Part shown: positions 1-7,604 of the stretch, piece by piece
How the letters are laid out: each line of letters starts with the position of its first letter
Numbering within the stretch: position 1 is the stretch's first letter
Origin: Alloalcanivorax venustensis ISO4
GTDB lineage: Bacteria; Pseudomonadota; Gammaproteobacteria; Pseudomonadales; Alcanivoracaceae
Assembly: GCF_015356855.1 (NCBI RefSeq)
Contig: NZ_ARXR01000001.1
Span: 186,001 to 250,000, forward strand
Direction: 5' to 3'
DNA: 64,000 nt
Notes under the pieces: model-generated
What the model saw: only the letters and a program-made list of their open reading frames with translations
The model's database searches: none
What the model was told of the DNA's origin: nothing
Program-made: the position numbers and the translations under genes

Positions 1-79
1 CTTCACGGGCAAAACGTCGGGCAATGGCGCCGCCGGTGGCGTCACCGGCGCCGACCACAAGAATCGCGGGGGCGGTCAT
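1..79 (-). CDS. SDR-family oxidoreductase, N-terminal fragment
   Basis: The first 26 codons of a gene running off the left edge. The start ATG is preceded by an AAGGAG ribosome-binding site at good spacing. The peptide begins MTAPAILVVGAGDATGGAIA, a beta strand followed by a glycine-rich GxGxxxGG dinucleotide-binding loop. This is typical of the Rossmann N-terminus of short-chain dehydrogenase/reductases. Substrate and length cannot be judged because only the cofactor loop is in the window. Confidence 0.6.
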   Translation of the reverse strand, partial: MTAPAILVVGAGDATGGAIARRFARE

Positions 80-177
80 GGGGTCTCCTTGTACAGGCTA
101 CAGAGGTCGACCCAGTATGCACCGGCTTCGCTTAACAGGGGAAAGGCGCGGCCGACCCGCACCGATGATGCTCACGA

Positions 178-294
178 TCAGCCGCCCACGGCCACCGCCA
201 CCGCGCAGGCCACCGCCCCCAGCACCAGAATCAGAACCACACGACGTATCACCATCGGCCAGTCAACCAGCCAAAAATCCTTGAACCATCCCAT
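178..294 (-). CDS. Small membrane protein, 38 residues
   Basis: A short ORF starting MGWFKDFWLVDWPMVIRR, rich in Trp and Phe, followed by a hydrophobic stretch of about 20 residues (Val/Leu/Ala) ending in Gly-Gly. This suggests one inner-membrane helix with a short amphipathic, aromatic N-terminus. GGGGA lies seven bases before the ATG, an extended -10-like TGTGATAAT lies just upstream, and a perfect CRP-type palindrome overlaps the expected -35 region. I do not recognise the family. A similar small protein occurs at 43314-43415. No partner gene is evident: the neighbours are an SDR fragment and a LysR gene, both on the same strand. Confidence 0.55.
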   Translation of the reverse strand: MGWFKDFWLVDWPMVIRRVVLILVLGAVACAVAVAVGG

Positions 295-317
295 TTTTCT
301 ATCCCCAAGGTACTTTT

Positions 318-323
318 ATTATC
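318..323 (-). promoter_or_regulatory. Extended -10 element for the 38-residue protein
   Basis: On the minus strand the bases read TGT-GATAAT, close to the extended -10 consensus TGN-TATAAT. They lie about 25 bases before the start codon at 294. No good -35 is present 17 bases upstream; that region is taken by the CRP-type site, which fits an activator-dependent promoter. Confidence 0.35.
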
Positions 324-335
324 ACAACCGAAAAA

Positions 336-351
336 TGTGACTCACGTCACA
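336..351. promoter_or_regulatory. CRP/Vfr-type binding site
   Basis: TGTGA-CTCACG-TCACA is an exact match to the CRP consensus TGTGA-N6-TCACA, and its arms are extended to TGTGAC/GTCACA. It lies about 42 bases upstream of the start codon of the 38-residue membrane protein and overlaps its likely -35 region. It is about 80 bases past the stop of the LysR gene, so the small gene is the natural target. Binding by a CRP or Vfr orthologue is inferred. Confidence 0.55.
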
Positions 352-432
352 AGTGACGAGGTTGCTCTTGCACCCTGTGGATATGCAATAAGGCGAATTG
401 GGTAAGCGTGAAGGTGGCGTCAGTAAGGTGTC

Positions 433-1347
433 TTAGCCGGGTTCGCTCTGCTGTTCCGCCAGCATCGCCATCACCCTTTGCCGCAGCCAGGTGTGGCCCG
501 GGTCCGCGCTTTGATCCCGGTGCCAGTAGAGGTGCAGCTCCAGGCCGGGAACGTCCGCGGGGAGCGGCTCCACGTGGCTGCCGGCGGGCGCCAGCTGACG
601 CGCCAGCAGGCCCGGCAGGGTGAGCAGCAGGTCCGAGCCCATCACCGTGGACAACGCCGCCATGTGGTGCTGGCAACGCAGGCGGATATTGCGCCGGTAG
701 CCAAGGCGGGACAGACCGAAATCTTCCATGCCCGGCCCTTCCCGCCGCGAGGACACCAGCACGTGCTGCGCCGCCAGGTAGGCCGGCAGGTCCAGCTTGC
801 CGGCCAGCGGGTGGCCCGGCCGCATGATCACCACCAGCGGCCCGCTCATCACCGGGCGGTGTTCGATGGCGTCCGGCAGTGGCAGCAGTACGTCGGCGGC
901 CAGATCCAGCCGGCCGCTGGCCAGTTCGGTCGCCAGTTGCCGGCGCGCCACGGTCATCGACTGCAGCCGCACGCCGGGGGCCTCTTCAAGAATGCCGGCG
1001 GTGAGCGGCGGCAGCAGACAGCCTTCCAGCCCGTCGCGCAATCCGACCACGAAGGTGCGCTCCGCGTCCGCCACGTCGAAGCCGCCCTCGTCGCTGAGAC
1101 AACGCTGCAGTCCGCCCAGCGCGTGGCGCACCGGGGTGACCATGGCGCGTGCCCGGCTGGTGGGCACCATGCGTGCCCCCTGGCGCACGAACAACGGGTC
1201 CTCGAGACGGTCGCGCAACCGCCCCAGGGCGTGGCTCACCGCCGGCTGGGTCAGGTTGAGCACGCGCGCCGCGCGGGTCAGGGAGCCTTCGGTATAGATA
1301 GCGTCGAAGACCACGAACAGGTTCAGATCGAAGCGGGAGACATGCAT
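433..1347 (-). CDS. LysR-family transcriptional regulator
   Basis: A 304-residue protein, the usual LysR length. The N-terminal winged helix-turn-helix (about residues 5-65) contains the classic pattern FDAIYTEGSLTRAARVLN, then LTQPAVSHALGRLR. The rest is the periplasmic-binding-like effector domain. It resembles the NodD/NahR-type subgroup. It is transcribed away from the phosphatase/hydrolase/SDR operon at 1443-3740, with a 95-base shared control region holding a LysR-type dyad. The likely role is control of that operon in response to a small effector, which is not identifiable here. Confidence 0.9.
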   Translation of the reverse strand: MHVSRFDLNLFVVFDAIYTEGSLTRAARVLNLTQPAVSHALGRLRDRLEDPLFVRQGARMVPTSRARAMVTPVRHALGGLQRCLSDEGGFDVADAERTFVVGLRDGLEGCLLPPLTAGILEEAPGVRLQSMTVARRQLATELASGRLDLAADVLLPLPDAIEHRPVMSGPLVVIMRPGHPLAGKLDLPAYLAAQHVLVSSRREGPGMEDFGLSRLGYRRNIRLRCQHHMAALSTVMGSDLLLTLPGLLARQLAPAGSHVEPLPADVPGLELHLYWHRDQSADPGHTWLRQRVMAMLAEQQSEPG

Positions 1348-1374
1348 GGGGCTTATCCAGGTGTATTTTTCAGA

Positions 1375-1392
1375 TTCATTAGATTAATTGAA
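1375..1392. promoter_or_regulatory. Candidate LysR-box dyad
   Basis: TTCATTAGATTAATTGAA sits between the divergent LysR gene and the 1443-3740 operon. Its core ATTA-GAT-TAAT is a perfect short inverted repeat and the outer TTCA/TGAA bases extend it. AT-rich T-N11-A dyads at this place are where LysR proteins usually bind. The assignment rests on position and symmetry only. Confidence 0.35.
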
Positions 1393-1442
1393 AACCGCCC
1401 CCTAGCATGGGGTCAACTTCCGGGAATAAGCAGAGACCCTCG

Positions 1443-2120
1443 ATGCCAGTGATTTACCTGATCCGTCACGGCCAGGCCAGTTTCGGCGCCGAGAACTACG
1501 ACGCCCTGTCCGACGCCGGCTGGGAACAGAGCCGCATCCTCGGCCGCCACCTGCGCGAGCAGAATCTGGGCGCGCCGCGGGTGGTGTGCGGCGCCATGCA
1601 GCGTCACCGGGAAACCGCCCAGGCGACACTGGAAGCACTGGGGTTGCCGCAGGAATGGGCCACCGACACCGGCTTTAACGAATACGACCACCAGACCCTG
1701 ATGCGGGTGCACTGGCCCGAGTCCCAGGACCGGGCGGTGCTCACCCGCTGGATGAACGAACAGGACAACCCGCGCCGCGCCTTCCAGGCCCGTTTCGAGG
1801 AGGCCCTGCGCCGCTGGCAGCGCAACGAAGACGACTATCAGGAAACCTGGCCGGCGTTCCGCGAGCGGGTGCTGGCCTCCCTGTACAGCCTGGCCAACCG
1901 GCTGGAAAGCGGCGACAGCGCCCTGGTGTTCACCTCCGGCGGCGCCATCAGCGTGGCCATTCAGCACCTGCTTGAGCTGGACCAGGAGGCGCTGATCACC
2001 TTCAACCGGGGCCTGATCAACACCAGCGTCACCCGTCTGCTGGTCAACACCGGCCGTCTGCGCCTGGCCACGCTCAACGAGCACCTGCATCTGGCCGGCG
2101 ACATGCTCACCTACCGATAA
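1443..2120 (+). CDS. Histidine phosphatase family protein
   Basis: A 225-residue branch-1 histidine phosphatase (phosphoglycerate-mutase-like fold). The RHG signature is in IRHGQASF near residues 6-13, where the histidine takes the phosphate. A second catalytic-type region, VFTSGGAISV, is near residue 160; many family members have histidine where serine stands here, so activity is uncertain. The start was placed at the ATG that opens MPVIYLIRHG; upstream in-frame codons lack family similarity. It is first in an apparent three-gene operon with an alpha/beta hydrolase (21-base gap) and an SDR (33-base gap). Substrate unknown. Confidence 0.8.
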   Translation: MPVIYLIRHGQASFGAENYDALSDAGWEQSRILGRHLREQNLGAPRVVCGAMQRHRETAQATLEALGLPQEWATDTGFNEYDHQTLMRVHWPESQDRAVLTRWMNEQDNPRRAFQARFEEALRRWQRNEDDYQETWPAFRERVLASLYSLANRLESGDSALVFTSGGAISVAIQHLLELDQEALITFNRGLINTSVTRLLVNTGRLRLATLNEHLHLAGDMLTYR

Positions 2121-2141
2121 CCGGCGATCACGAGGCCCACC

Positions 2142-2954
2142 ATGGCGTTCACCCACCACACCATCGAACTGAATGGCCAGCGCTACGCCTACCTGGACGA
2201 AGGCGAAGGCCCGCTGCTGGTGTTCGGCCATGGCGTCCTGGCGGACAAATCCATGTTCGAGGCGCAGATCGAGGCACTCCGCGACCGCTACCGCTGCGTC
2301 AGCCTGGACTGGCCCGGCCACACCGGTTCCGGCTACCGGGAGAAAGGCTGGAGCTTCTACGACATGGCCGACGACAGCGTCGCCCTGCTCGATCAGCTGG
2401 GTTATGACCAGGCGATTTTCGTGGGTTTGTCCCAGGGCGGCATGACCTTCATGCGGCTGGCGCTCAAGTGCCCGGAGCGGGTGCGCGCCCTGGTGCTGCT
2501 GGACACCTCCGCGGACCCGGAAGACGCCGACCTGCTGCCGGTGCACCGCCAGCAGCAGTCCCGGTTCGCCCACGGCAGCGAGGCCGAGCGCGATGAGGTG
2601 GTCACGCGCATGCAGAAATTCCTGTACGCCAAGCCCTGGCGCGACGCCAACCCGGACGGGGTGGCCCACGAGAAGGCGCTGATCCTGGCCCACGACCGCC
2701 ACGGCATCGAGCTGGCGTTGGAGAACGTCTTTACCCGTGACGACATCAGCGGCGATATCAGCGCGATCAGTGCGCCTACTTTAGTGATCGTCGGCGAACT
2801 GGACCGGGCAACGCCGCCGGAAAAAGCGCAGCGCATCGTCGACGCCATCCCCGGGGCGCGGCTGGTCACGGTGGCCGATTCCGGGCACCATTCGCCGATA
2901 GAAAACCCCGAAGCGGTGAACCGGGCGCTGTCCGATTTCCTCGCCACGCTGTGA
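2142..2954 (+). CDS. Alpha/beta hydrolase
   Basis: A 270-residue alpha/beta-hydrolase-fold enzyme. The oxyanion region is VFGHGVLADKSMF (about residues 28-40). The nucleophile elbow GLSQGG has Ser near residue 98, the acid is likely in VGELDRATPP, and the catalytic His is in DSGHHSPIENPE near the C-terminus. No signal peptide is present, so it is cytoplasmic. It sits in the middle of the phosphatase/hydrolase/SDR operon, which suggests turnover of an ester or lactone intermediate. No specific substrate can be read from the sequence. Confidence 0.85.
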   Translation: MAFTHHTIELNGQRYAYLDEGEGPLLVFGHGVLADKSMFEAQIEALRDRYRCVSLDWPGHTGSGYREKGWSFYDMADDSVALLDQLGYDQAIFVGLSQGGMTFMRLALKCPERVRALVLLDTSADPEDADLLPVHRQQQSRFAHGSEAERDEVVTRMQKFLYAKPWRDANPDGVAHEKALILAHDRHGIELALENVFTRDDISGDISAISAPTLVIVGELDRATPPEKAQRIVDAIPGARLVTVADSGHHSPIENPEAVNRALSDFLATL

Positions 2955-2987
2955 TCCGGGGTCCACGCACGCGACAAGGATAATGCC

Positions 2988-3740
2988 ATGAGTACCCGTT
3001 CCAATATTCTCATCACCGGCGCCAGCTCCGGCCTGGGCGCCGGCATGGCGCGGTTGTTCGCCGCCCGGGGCCGCAACCTGGCCCTGTGCGCGCGGCGCAC
3101 CGACAAGCTGGACGCCCTGAAAGCGGAACTGGAACAGGCCCACCCCGGCATCACCGTGCTGGTCAAACCCCTGGACGTGAACCACTACGACCAGGTGTTC
3201 GACGTGTTCCGTGCGTTCCGCACCGAGCTGGGCAGCCTGGACCGGATCATCGTCAACGCCGGCATGGGCAAGGGCCAGCCGCTGGGCACCGGCTATTTCC
3301 ACGCCAACCGGCAGACCGCGGAGACCAACTTCGTCGCCGCCCTGGCCCAGTGCGAGGCGGCCATGGAGATCTTCCGGGCCCAGAACAACGGCCATCTGGT
3401 GGTGATCTCCTCGATGAGCGCGGTGCGCGGCATGCGCAAGAACATCAACACCTACGCCGCCACCAAGGCGGGCGTGGCCAGCCTGGCGGAAGGGCTGCGC
3501 ATGGAGATGATCGGCAAGCCGATCACCGTGAGCACCCTCTACCCGGGCTACATCCGTTCGGAGATCAACGAGAAAGTGGAAAAGGCGCCGTTCATGGTGG
3601 ACACCGAGACCGGCTGCAAGGCGCTGGTCCGCGCCATCGAGAAAGAACCCGCCAAGGCCTACGTGCCGTCCTGGCCCTGGGCGCCGCTGGGCTTCGCCAT
3701 GAAGGTCCTGCCGCTGTCCCTGGTCAAGAAAATGACCTAG
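2988..3740 (+). CDS. SDR-family oxidoreductase
   Basis: A 250-residue classical short-chain dehydrogenase. The cofactor loop is TGASSGLGAGMAR (residues 10-22). The basic residues in ARRTDK after the second strand favour NADP(H). NAG is in VNAGMG, the active-site Ser is in VISSMSAVRG, and the catalytic pair is in YAATKAG. It is last in the operon from 1443. An AAGGA ribosome-binding site precedes the ATG. The TAG stop starts an 18-base repeat also found at 53493. The substrate is unknown, possibly a fatty or hydroxy-acyl compound given the surrounding lipid genes. Confidence 0.88.
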   Translation: MSTRSNILITGASSGLGAGMARLFAARGRNLALCARRTDKLDALKAELEQAHPGITVLVKPLDVNHYDQVFDVFRAFRTELGSLDRIIVNAGMGKGQPLGTGYFHANRQTAETNFVAALAQCEAAMEIFRAQNNGHLVVISSMSAVRGMRKNINTYAATKAGVASLAEGLRMEMIGKPITVSTLYPGYIRSEINEKVEKAPFMVDTETGCKALVRAIEKEPAKAYVPSWPWAPLGFAMKVLPLSLVKKMT

Positions 3741-3755
3741 GGCCTGTTCACACTA
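3738..3755 (+). repeat. 18-base dispersed repeat, copy 1
   Basis: The sequence tagggcctgttcacacta spans the gap between the convergent stops of the SDR and the DEAD-box gene and supplies both stop codons (TAG on each strand). The identical 18-mer occurs at 53493-53510 in the same orientation. It is not itself a palindrome. Origin unknown. Confidence 0.6.
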
Positions 3756-5105
3756 GTCCAGCGGCCCCGGATTCTTGCGCCGCTTGGGCTTGGCGAAACC
3801 GCCCTGGGTATCCGGCGCCGGCGATGGCGCCGGGCGCTTGCGCGCCGCCTTCTTCTTCGCCGCCGGCTTCTTGCCGGCCGCCTTGGCCGACTGGGCCAGC
3901 GCCTTCTTCTTCAGCTTCTTATGCTTGCTGCCCACCGCCTTGCCGGAGCGCTTGCGCTCCTTGGGGCCCAGGTAGCGGCCGCGCAGCGCCTCCACCACCC
4001 GGAACTCGAACTCCTGGCGCAAATAGCGCTGGATGCTCGCCATCAGATTCCATTCGAAACTTTCCACCAGCGAGATCGCCGCGCCCTCGCCGTCGCCGCG
4101 CCCGGTGCGGCCGATGCGGTGCAGATAGTCGTCGCCGCTGCGCGGCATATCGAAGTTGATCACCAGCTCCAGGCCGTCCACATCCAGCCCCCGGGCCGCC
4201 ACGTCGGTGGCCACCAGCACCGTCACCGCGCCGCTGTTCAGCCGTTCCAGCGCCAGCTTGCGGTCCTTGGTGTCCTTGTCGCCGTGCAGCACGAACACCT
4301 TGTGGGCGGTGGAGCGCAGCACCCCGCCGAGGCGGTCGGCGGTGGCCTTGGTGTTGGTGAACACGATTGCCTTGCGGTGGGGCTCATGGGCGAGCAGCCA
4401 CTGCACCAGGCGCTCCTTGTGGGAGCGGTCGTCGGCGGTGATGATCTGCTGGCGCACCTGCTGGTTGAGCTCGCGCACGCTGTCGAGCATCAGCGACTCG
4501 GGCTCGCGCAGCACCCGCGCCACCATGGCGTCCATGGCCGCGCCGCCCGGCGTGGCGGAGAACAACAGCGTCTGCCGGGCCGGGTTGCAGGCCGCCGCCA
4601 GACGCAGCACGTCGTCGCTGAAGCCCATGTCGAGCATGCGGTCCGATTCGTCCAGCACCAGCACCTTGAGTTCGGACAACGCCAGATTGTCCGCTTCCAG
4701 ATGCTCGATCAGCCGGCCCGGCGTGCCCACCAGCACCTCCGGGTTCTTGCGGATGCGCGCCGCCTGCACCTTGAAGTCCTCGCCGCCGGTGACCGCTTCC
4801 GCCTTGATAAAGGTGAAGCGCGACAGCGCCTGCACCTGCTTGAGCGTCTGCCGGGCCAGCTCCCGGGTGGGCGCCAGCACCAGCGCCCGGGTGCCGATGC
4901 CCCGGTCCTTCTCTTCCAGCAATCGCTGCAGCATGGGCAGCACGAAGGCGGCGGTCTTGCCGGTGCCGGTCCGCGCCACCACGCGCAGGTCCCGACCCGC
5001 CAGAGCGGGGGGAATAGCCGCCGTTTGCACCGCCGTGGGCTCACTCAGCGACAGCTCTTCCAGGGCGCGCAATAAACGTTCATGGAGATTCAGATCAGCA
5101 AACAC
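3753..5105 (-). CDS. DEAD-box ATP-dependent RNA helicase
   Basis: About 450 residues. The motifs are in order: a Q-motif region (EPTAVQTAAIP), motif I ARTGTGKTAA, Ia PTRELARQ, Ib TPGR, motif II as DESD rather than DEAD, motif III SAT, and in the second RecA domain ATDVAARGLD and HRIGRTGRG. The C-terminus is a Lys/Arg/Ala-rich basic tail of about 80 residues typical of RhlE-like RNA helicases. No ATG is available at the right place; I chose the GTG giving FADLNLHERLLRAL with GAG eight bases upstream, although a TTG two codons earlier is possible. Likely role in RNA remodelling, ribosome assembly or cold adaptation. Confidence 0.88.
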   Translation of the reverse strand: MFADLNLHERLLRALEELSLSEPTAVQTAAIPPALAGRDLRVVARTGTGKTAAFVLPMLQRLLEEKDRGIGTRALVLAPTRELARQTLKQVQALSRFTFIKAEAVTGGEDFKVQAARIRKNPEVLVGTPGRLIEHLEADNLALSELKVLVLDESDRMLDMGFSDDVLRLAAACNPARQTLLFSATPGGAAMDAMVARVLREPESLMLDSVRELNQQVRQQIITADDRSHKERLVQWLLAHEPHRKAIVFTNTKATADRLGGVLRSTAHKVFVLHGDKDTKDRKLALERLNSGAVTVLVATDVAARGLDVDGLELVINFDMPRSGDDYLHRIGRTGRGDGEGAAISLVESFEWNLMASIQRYLRQEFEFRVVEALRGRYLGPKERKRSGKAVGSKHKKLKKKALAQSAKAAGKKPAAKKKAARKRPAPSPAPDTQGGFAKPKRRKNPGPLD

Positions 5106-5126
5106 AGACAATACTCGGTGATGACT

Positions 5127-5152
5127 TGTAGGAGCGGGCCCGGCCCGCGAAA
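5127..5152. repeat. REP-like palindromic element
   Basis: The bases tgtaggagcgggcccggcccgcgaa form a short palindrome (gcgggccc/gggcccgc overlap) with the GTAGGAGCGGGC lead typical of pseudomonad REP elements. It lies between the helicase gene start and the amtB terminator. Only one copy is seen in this window, so REP status is inferred from resemblance. Confidence 0.5.
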
Positions 5153-5199
5153 GGGAGCGCCGCTCCCGGCAGGATACCAGAGACTTGTTTCACCGATAC

Positions 5200-5223
5200 A
5201 AAAAAGGGCGCCCGAAGGCGCCC
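5200..5223 (-). terminator. Rho-independent terminator of glnK-amtB
   Basis: On the minus strand a 7-bp GC stem GGGCGCC/GGCGCCC with a TTCG tetraloop is followed by six T residues. It is 37 bases past the amtB stop codon. The UUCG loop and U-tract make it a strong intrinsic terminator. Confidence 0.9.
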
Positions 5224-5259
5224 TGTAGGTTGGAGCAAGACAGATTGGAAGAAGACGGA

Positions 5260-6519
5260 TCAGCTCTTCACGAACTCCGGGTACGCTTCCATACCGCAGT
5301 CCACGATATCCATGCCTTCGTACTCGTCCTCTTCGGAGACGCGGATGCCGAAGATCGCCTTGAGGATGGCCCACACGATCAGGCTGGCCACGAACACCCA
5401 CACGAAGATGGTCAGGGCGCCGATCAGCTGGCCGGAGAAGCTGGAACCGTCGTTGGTGATCGGCACCAGCATCAGGCCCAGGAAGCCGACCACACCGTGC
5501 ACGGAGATGGCACCGACCGGATCGTCGATCTTCAGCTTGTCCAGGGTCACGATGCTGAACACCACCAGCACGCCACCGATCGCGCCGAACAGGGTGGCGG
5601 TCAGAGCGGTCGGGGTGGACGGCTCGGCGGTGATGGTCACCAGGCCGGCCAGGGCGCCGTTGAGCAGCATGGTCAGGTCGGCCTTGCCGAACAGGAAGCG
5701 GCCCACGATCAGCGCGGCAACGGCACCACCGGCGGCGGCGGTGTTGGTGTTCAGGAACACCATGGCCACGGAGTGCGCGCTGGCGGCGTCGCCGAGCTTC
5801 AGCACGGAACCGCCGTTGAAGCCGAACCAGCCCATCCACAGGATGAAGGTACCCAGGGTCGCCAGCGGCAGGTTGGCACCGGGGATGGCGTGGATCTCGC
5901 CGTTCGGGCCGTACTTGCCTTTACGGGCGCCCAGCAGCAGCACACCGGCCAGGGCGGCGGCCGCACCGGCCATGTGCACGATGCCGGAACCGGCGAAGTC
6001 GGAGAAGCCCAGATCACCCAGGTTGTACATGCCGAACACGTCGACGCCGCCCCAGGTCCAGGCGCCTTCCATCGGGTAGATGAAACCGGTCATGACCACC
6101 GCGAACGCCAGGAAGGCCCACAGCTTCATACGCTCGGCCACGGCACCGGAAACGATGGACATGGCGGTGGCGACGAACACTACCTGGAAGAAGAAGTCGG
6201 ACGCGCCGGAGTAGACCGAGCCGCCGTCAAAACCCGCTTCCGCGGAGTCCGCCAGCACACCGGCCAGATCAAAGGCTTCAATGCCGTTCAGGAAGATGCC
6301 GCCGCCGTACATGATCGAATAACCGCAGACCAGGTACATCAGGCAGGCGATGGCGAACAGCGCCACGTTCTTGGTGAGAATTTCGGTGGTGTTTTTAGCA
6401 CGCACCAGGCCGGCTTCGAGCATCGCGAAGCCCGCCGCCATCCACATTACCAGTGCGCCACACACCAGAAAATAAAAGGTGTCGATGGCGTACTGAAGTT
6501 CAAAGATTTGATTTTCCAC
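5260..6519 (-). CDS. amtB: Ammonium transporter AmtB
   Basis: A 419-residue polytopic inner-membrane protein of the Amt/MEP/Rh family, with about 11 hydrophobic segments. The twin histidines of the conduction pore are in GSGIVHMAGA and AISVHGVVG. It starts at a GTG with GAGGG upstream and has no long signal peptide. It lies 86 bases downstream of glnK and shares its nitrogen-regulated promoter, the standard arrangement in which GlnK blocks AmtB under nitrogen excess. A strong terminator follows the gene. Confidence 0.97.
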   Translation of the reverse strand: MENQIFELQYAIDTFYFLVCGALVMWMAAGFAMLEAGLVRAKNTTEILTKNVALFAIACLMYLVCGYSIMYGGGIFLNGIEAFDLAGVLADSAEAGFDGGSVYSGASDFFFQVVFVATAMSIVSGAVAERMKLWAFLAFAVVMTGFIYPMEGAWTWGGVDVFGMYNLGDLGFSDFAGSGIVHMAGAAAALAGVLLLGARKGKYGPNGEIHAIPGANLPLATLGTFILWMGWFGFNGGSVLKLGDAASAHSVAMVFLNTNTAAAGGAVAALIVGRFLFGKADLTMLLNGALAGLVTITAEPSTPTALTATLFGAIGGVLVVFSIVTLDKLKIDDPVGAISVHGVVGFLGLMLVPITNDGSSFSGQLIGALTIFVWVFVASLIVWAILKAIFGIRVSEEDEYEGMDIVDCGMEAYPEFVKS

Positions 6520-6605
6520 GTTGCAACCCTCCGAGAATTGGAAGCGTGTTCAGGACCTTGGCATGGGTCGTGTTACACATTTCTCTAAACGTAAGCTTCT
6601 AAACT

Positions 6606-6977
<372 letters not shown>

Positions 6978-7022
6978 TTAACGTCCGTTGGGTTTCAGAC
7001 CGGAACGCTCTAGCCCATTTTC

Positions 7023-7038
7023 TGCACGACCCATGCCA
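7023..7038 (-). promoter_or_regulatory. Sigma-54 (-24/-12) promoter of glnK-amtB
   Basis: On the minus strand TGGCATGGGTCGTGCA matches the -24/-12 pattern TGGCAC-N5-TTGCA. The invariant GG and GC are exactly 10 bases apart. Transcription would start near 7012, about 68 bases before the glnK ATG. Sigma-54 control of glnK-amtB is well established in proteobacteria. Confidence 0.75.
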
Positions 7039-7115
7039 GTTTTTAAAAGTCACGCATATTCAGAGGGTTAGAACTGTTGCCCCGGGGTGTTCCGGGGTCG
7101 GTTGCGGCAATATAG

Positions 7116-7149
7116 TGCATCATCATGGAGCGCTTCCCAAAATGGTGCA
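7116..7149. promoter_or_regulatory. Two adjacent NtrC-like enhancer sites
   Basis: Two 17-base blocks resemble the NtrC consensus TGCACCA-N3-TGGTGCA. 7116-7132 is TGCATCATCATGGAGCG (12 of 17 against TGCACCAAAATGGTGCA) and 7133-7149 is CTTCCCAAAATGGTGCA (13 of 17). Their centres lie about 110 and 130 bases upstream of the predicted sigma-54 start site, the usual enhancer distance. They also lie about 100 bases before ubiK. Binding is inferred. Confidence 0.5.
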
Positions 7150-7245
7150 CGCCGTTACGGTGCTCTCGAAGCGCCCATAACGCCAAGGGCGGTGGTACCA
7201 TCGCACCTTGACCCGCCCGAGTAGCAAATAGTGGAGCCTGTGGCC

Positions 7246-7488
7246 ATGCAAAGCCAAGCCTTTCTCGATCGACTGATGGCCGACATCAGCCGCCATCTGC
7301 CCGGCGATCTGGGCCAGCTGCGCCAGGAGGTGGAGCACAGCGTGCGCGCCGTCCTCAACGAAACCCTGACTCGCCTGGATCTGATCAGCCGCGAGGAGTT
7401 CGAAATCCAACAGCAGGTGCTGGAGCGCACCCGCGCCCGGCTCGAGGCCCTGGAAAAAGAGGTGGCGGCGCTGGAAGAGCGCGCCTGA
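7246..7488 (+). CDS. ubiK: Ubiquinone biosynthesis accessory factor UbiK
   Basis: An 80-residue BMFP/YqiC family protein. It has an amphipathic N-terminal helix (QAFLDRLMADISRHLP) and a conserved centre TRLDLISREEFEIQQQVL. The C-terminal heptad coiled coil is rich in Leu, Glu and Ala. UbiK trimerises, binds membranes and helps UbiJ in the aerobic ubiquinone Ubi complex. The ATG was chosen with GGAG ten bases upstream; an in-frame GTG five codons earlier is less likely. It precedes comM by about 115 bases, a neighbour pairing seen in many gammaproteobacteria. Confidence 0.88.
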   Translation: MQSQAFLDRLMADISRHLPGDLGQLRQEVEHSVRAVLNETLTRLDLISREEFEIQQQVLERTRARLEALEKEVAALEERA

Positions 7489-7604
7489 ACACCTGACCCC
7501 GGCGCACCGTCGAGGACGTCCTACATGACGTCGAGCCACCGGCGCACCCGGATCGAGGGCGCCGGCGTACACCGCCGGCCCCACCGGCCGGTTAATCTCG
7601 CCCC

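Noticed and set aside
5090-5839. ORF on the minus strand over the amtB 3' end
   Set aside because: Out of frame with amtB, Arg-rich, crosses the amtB terminator.
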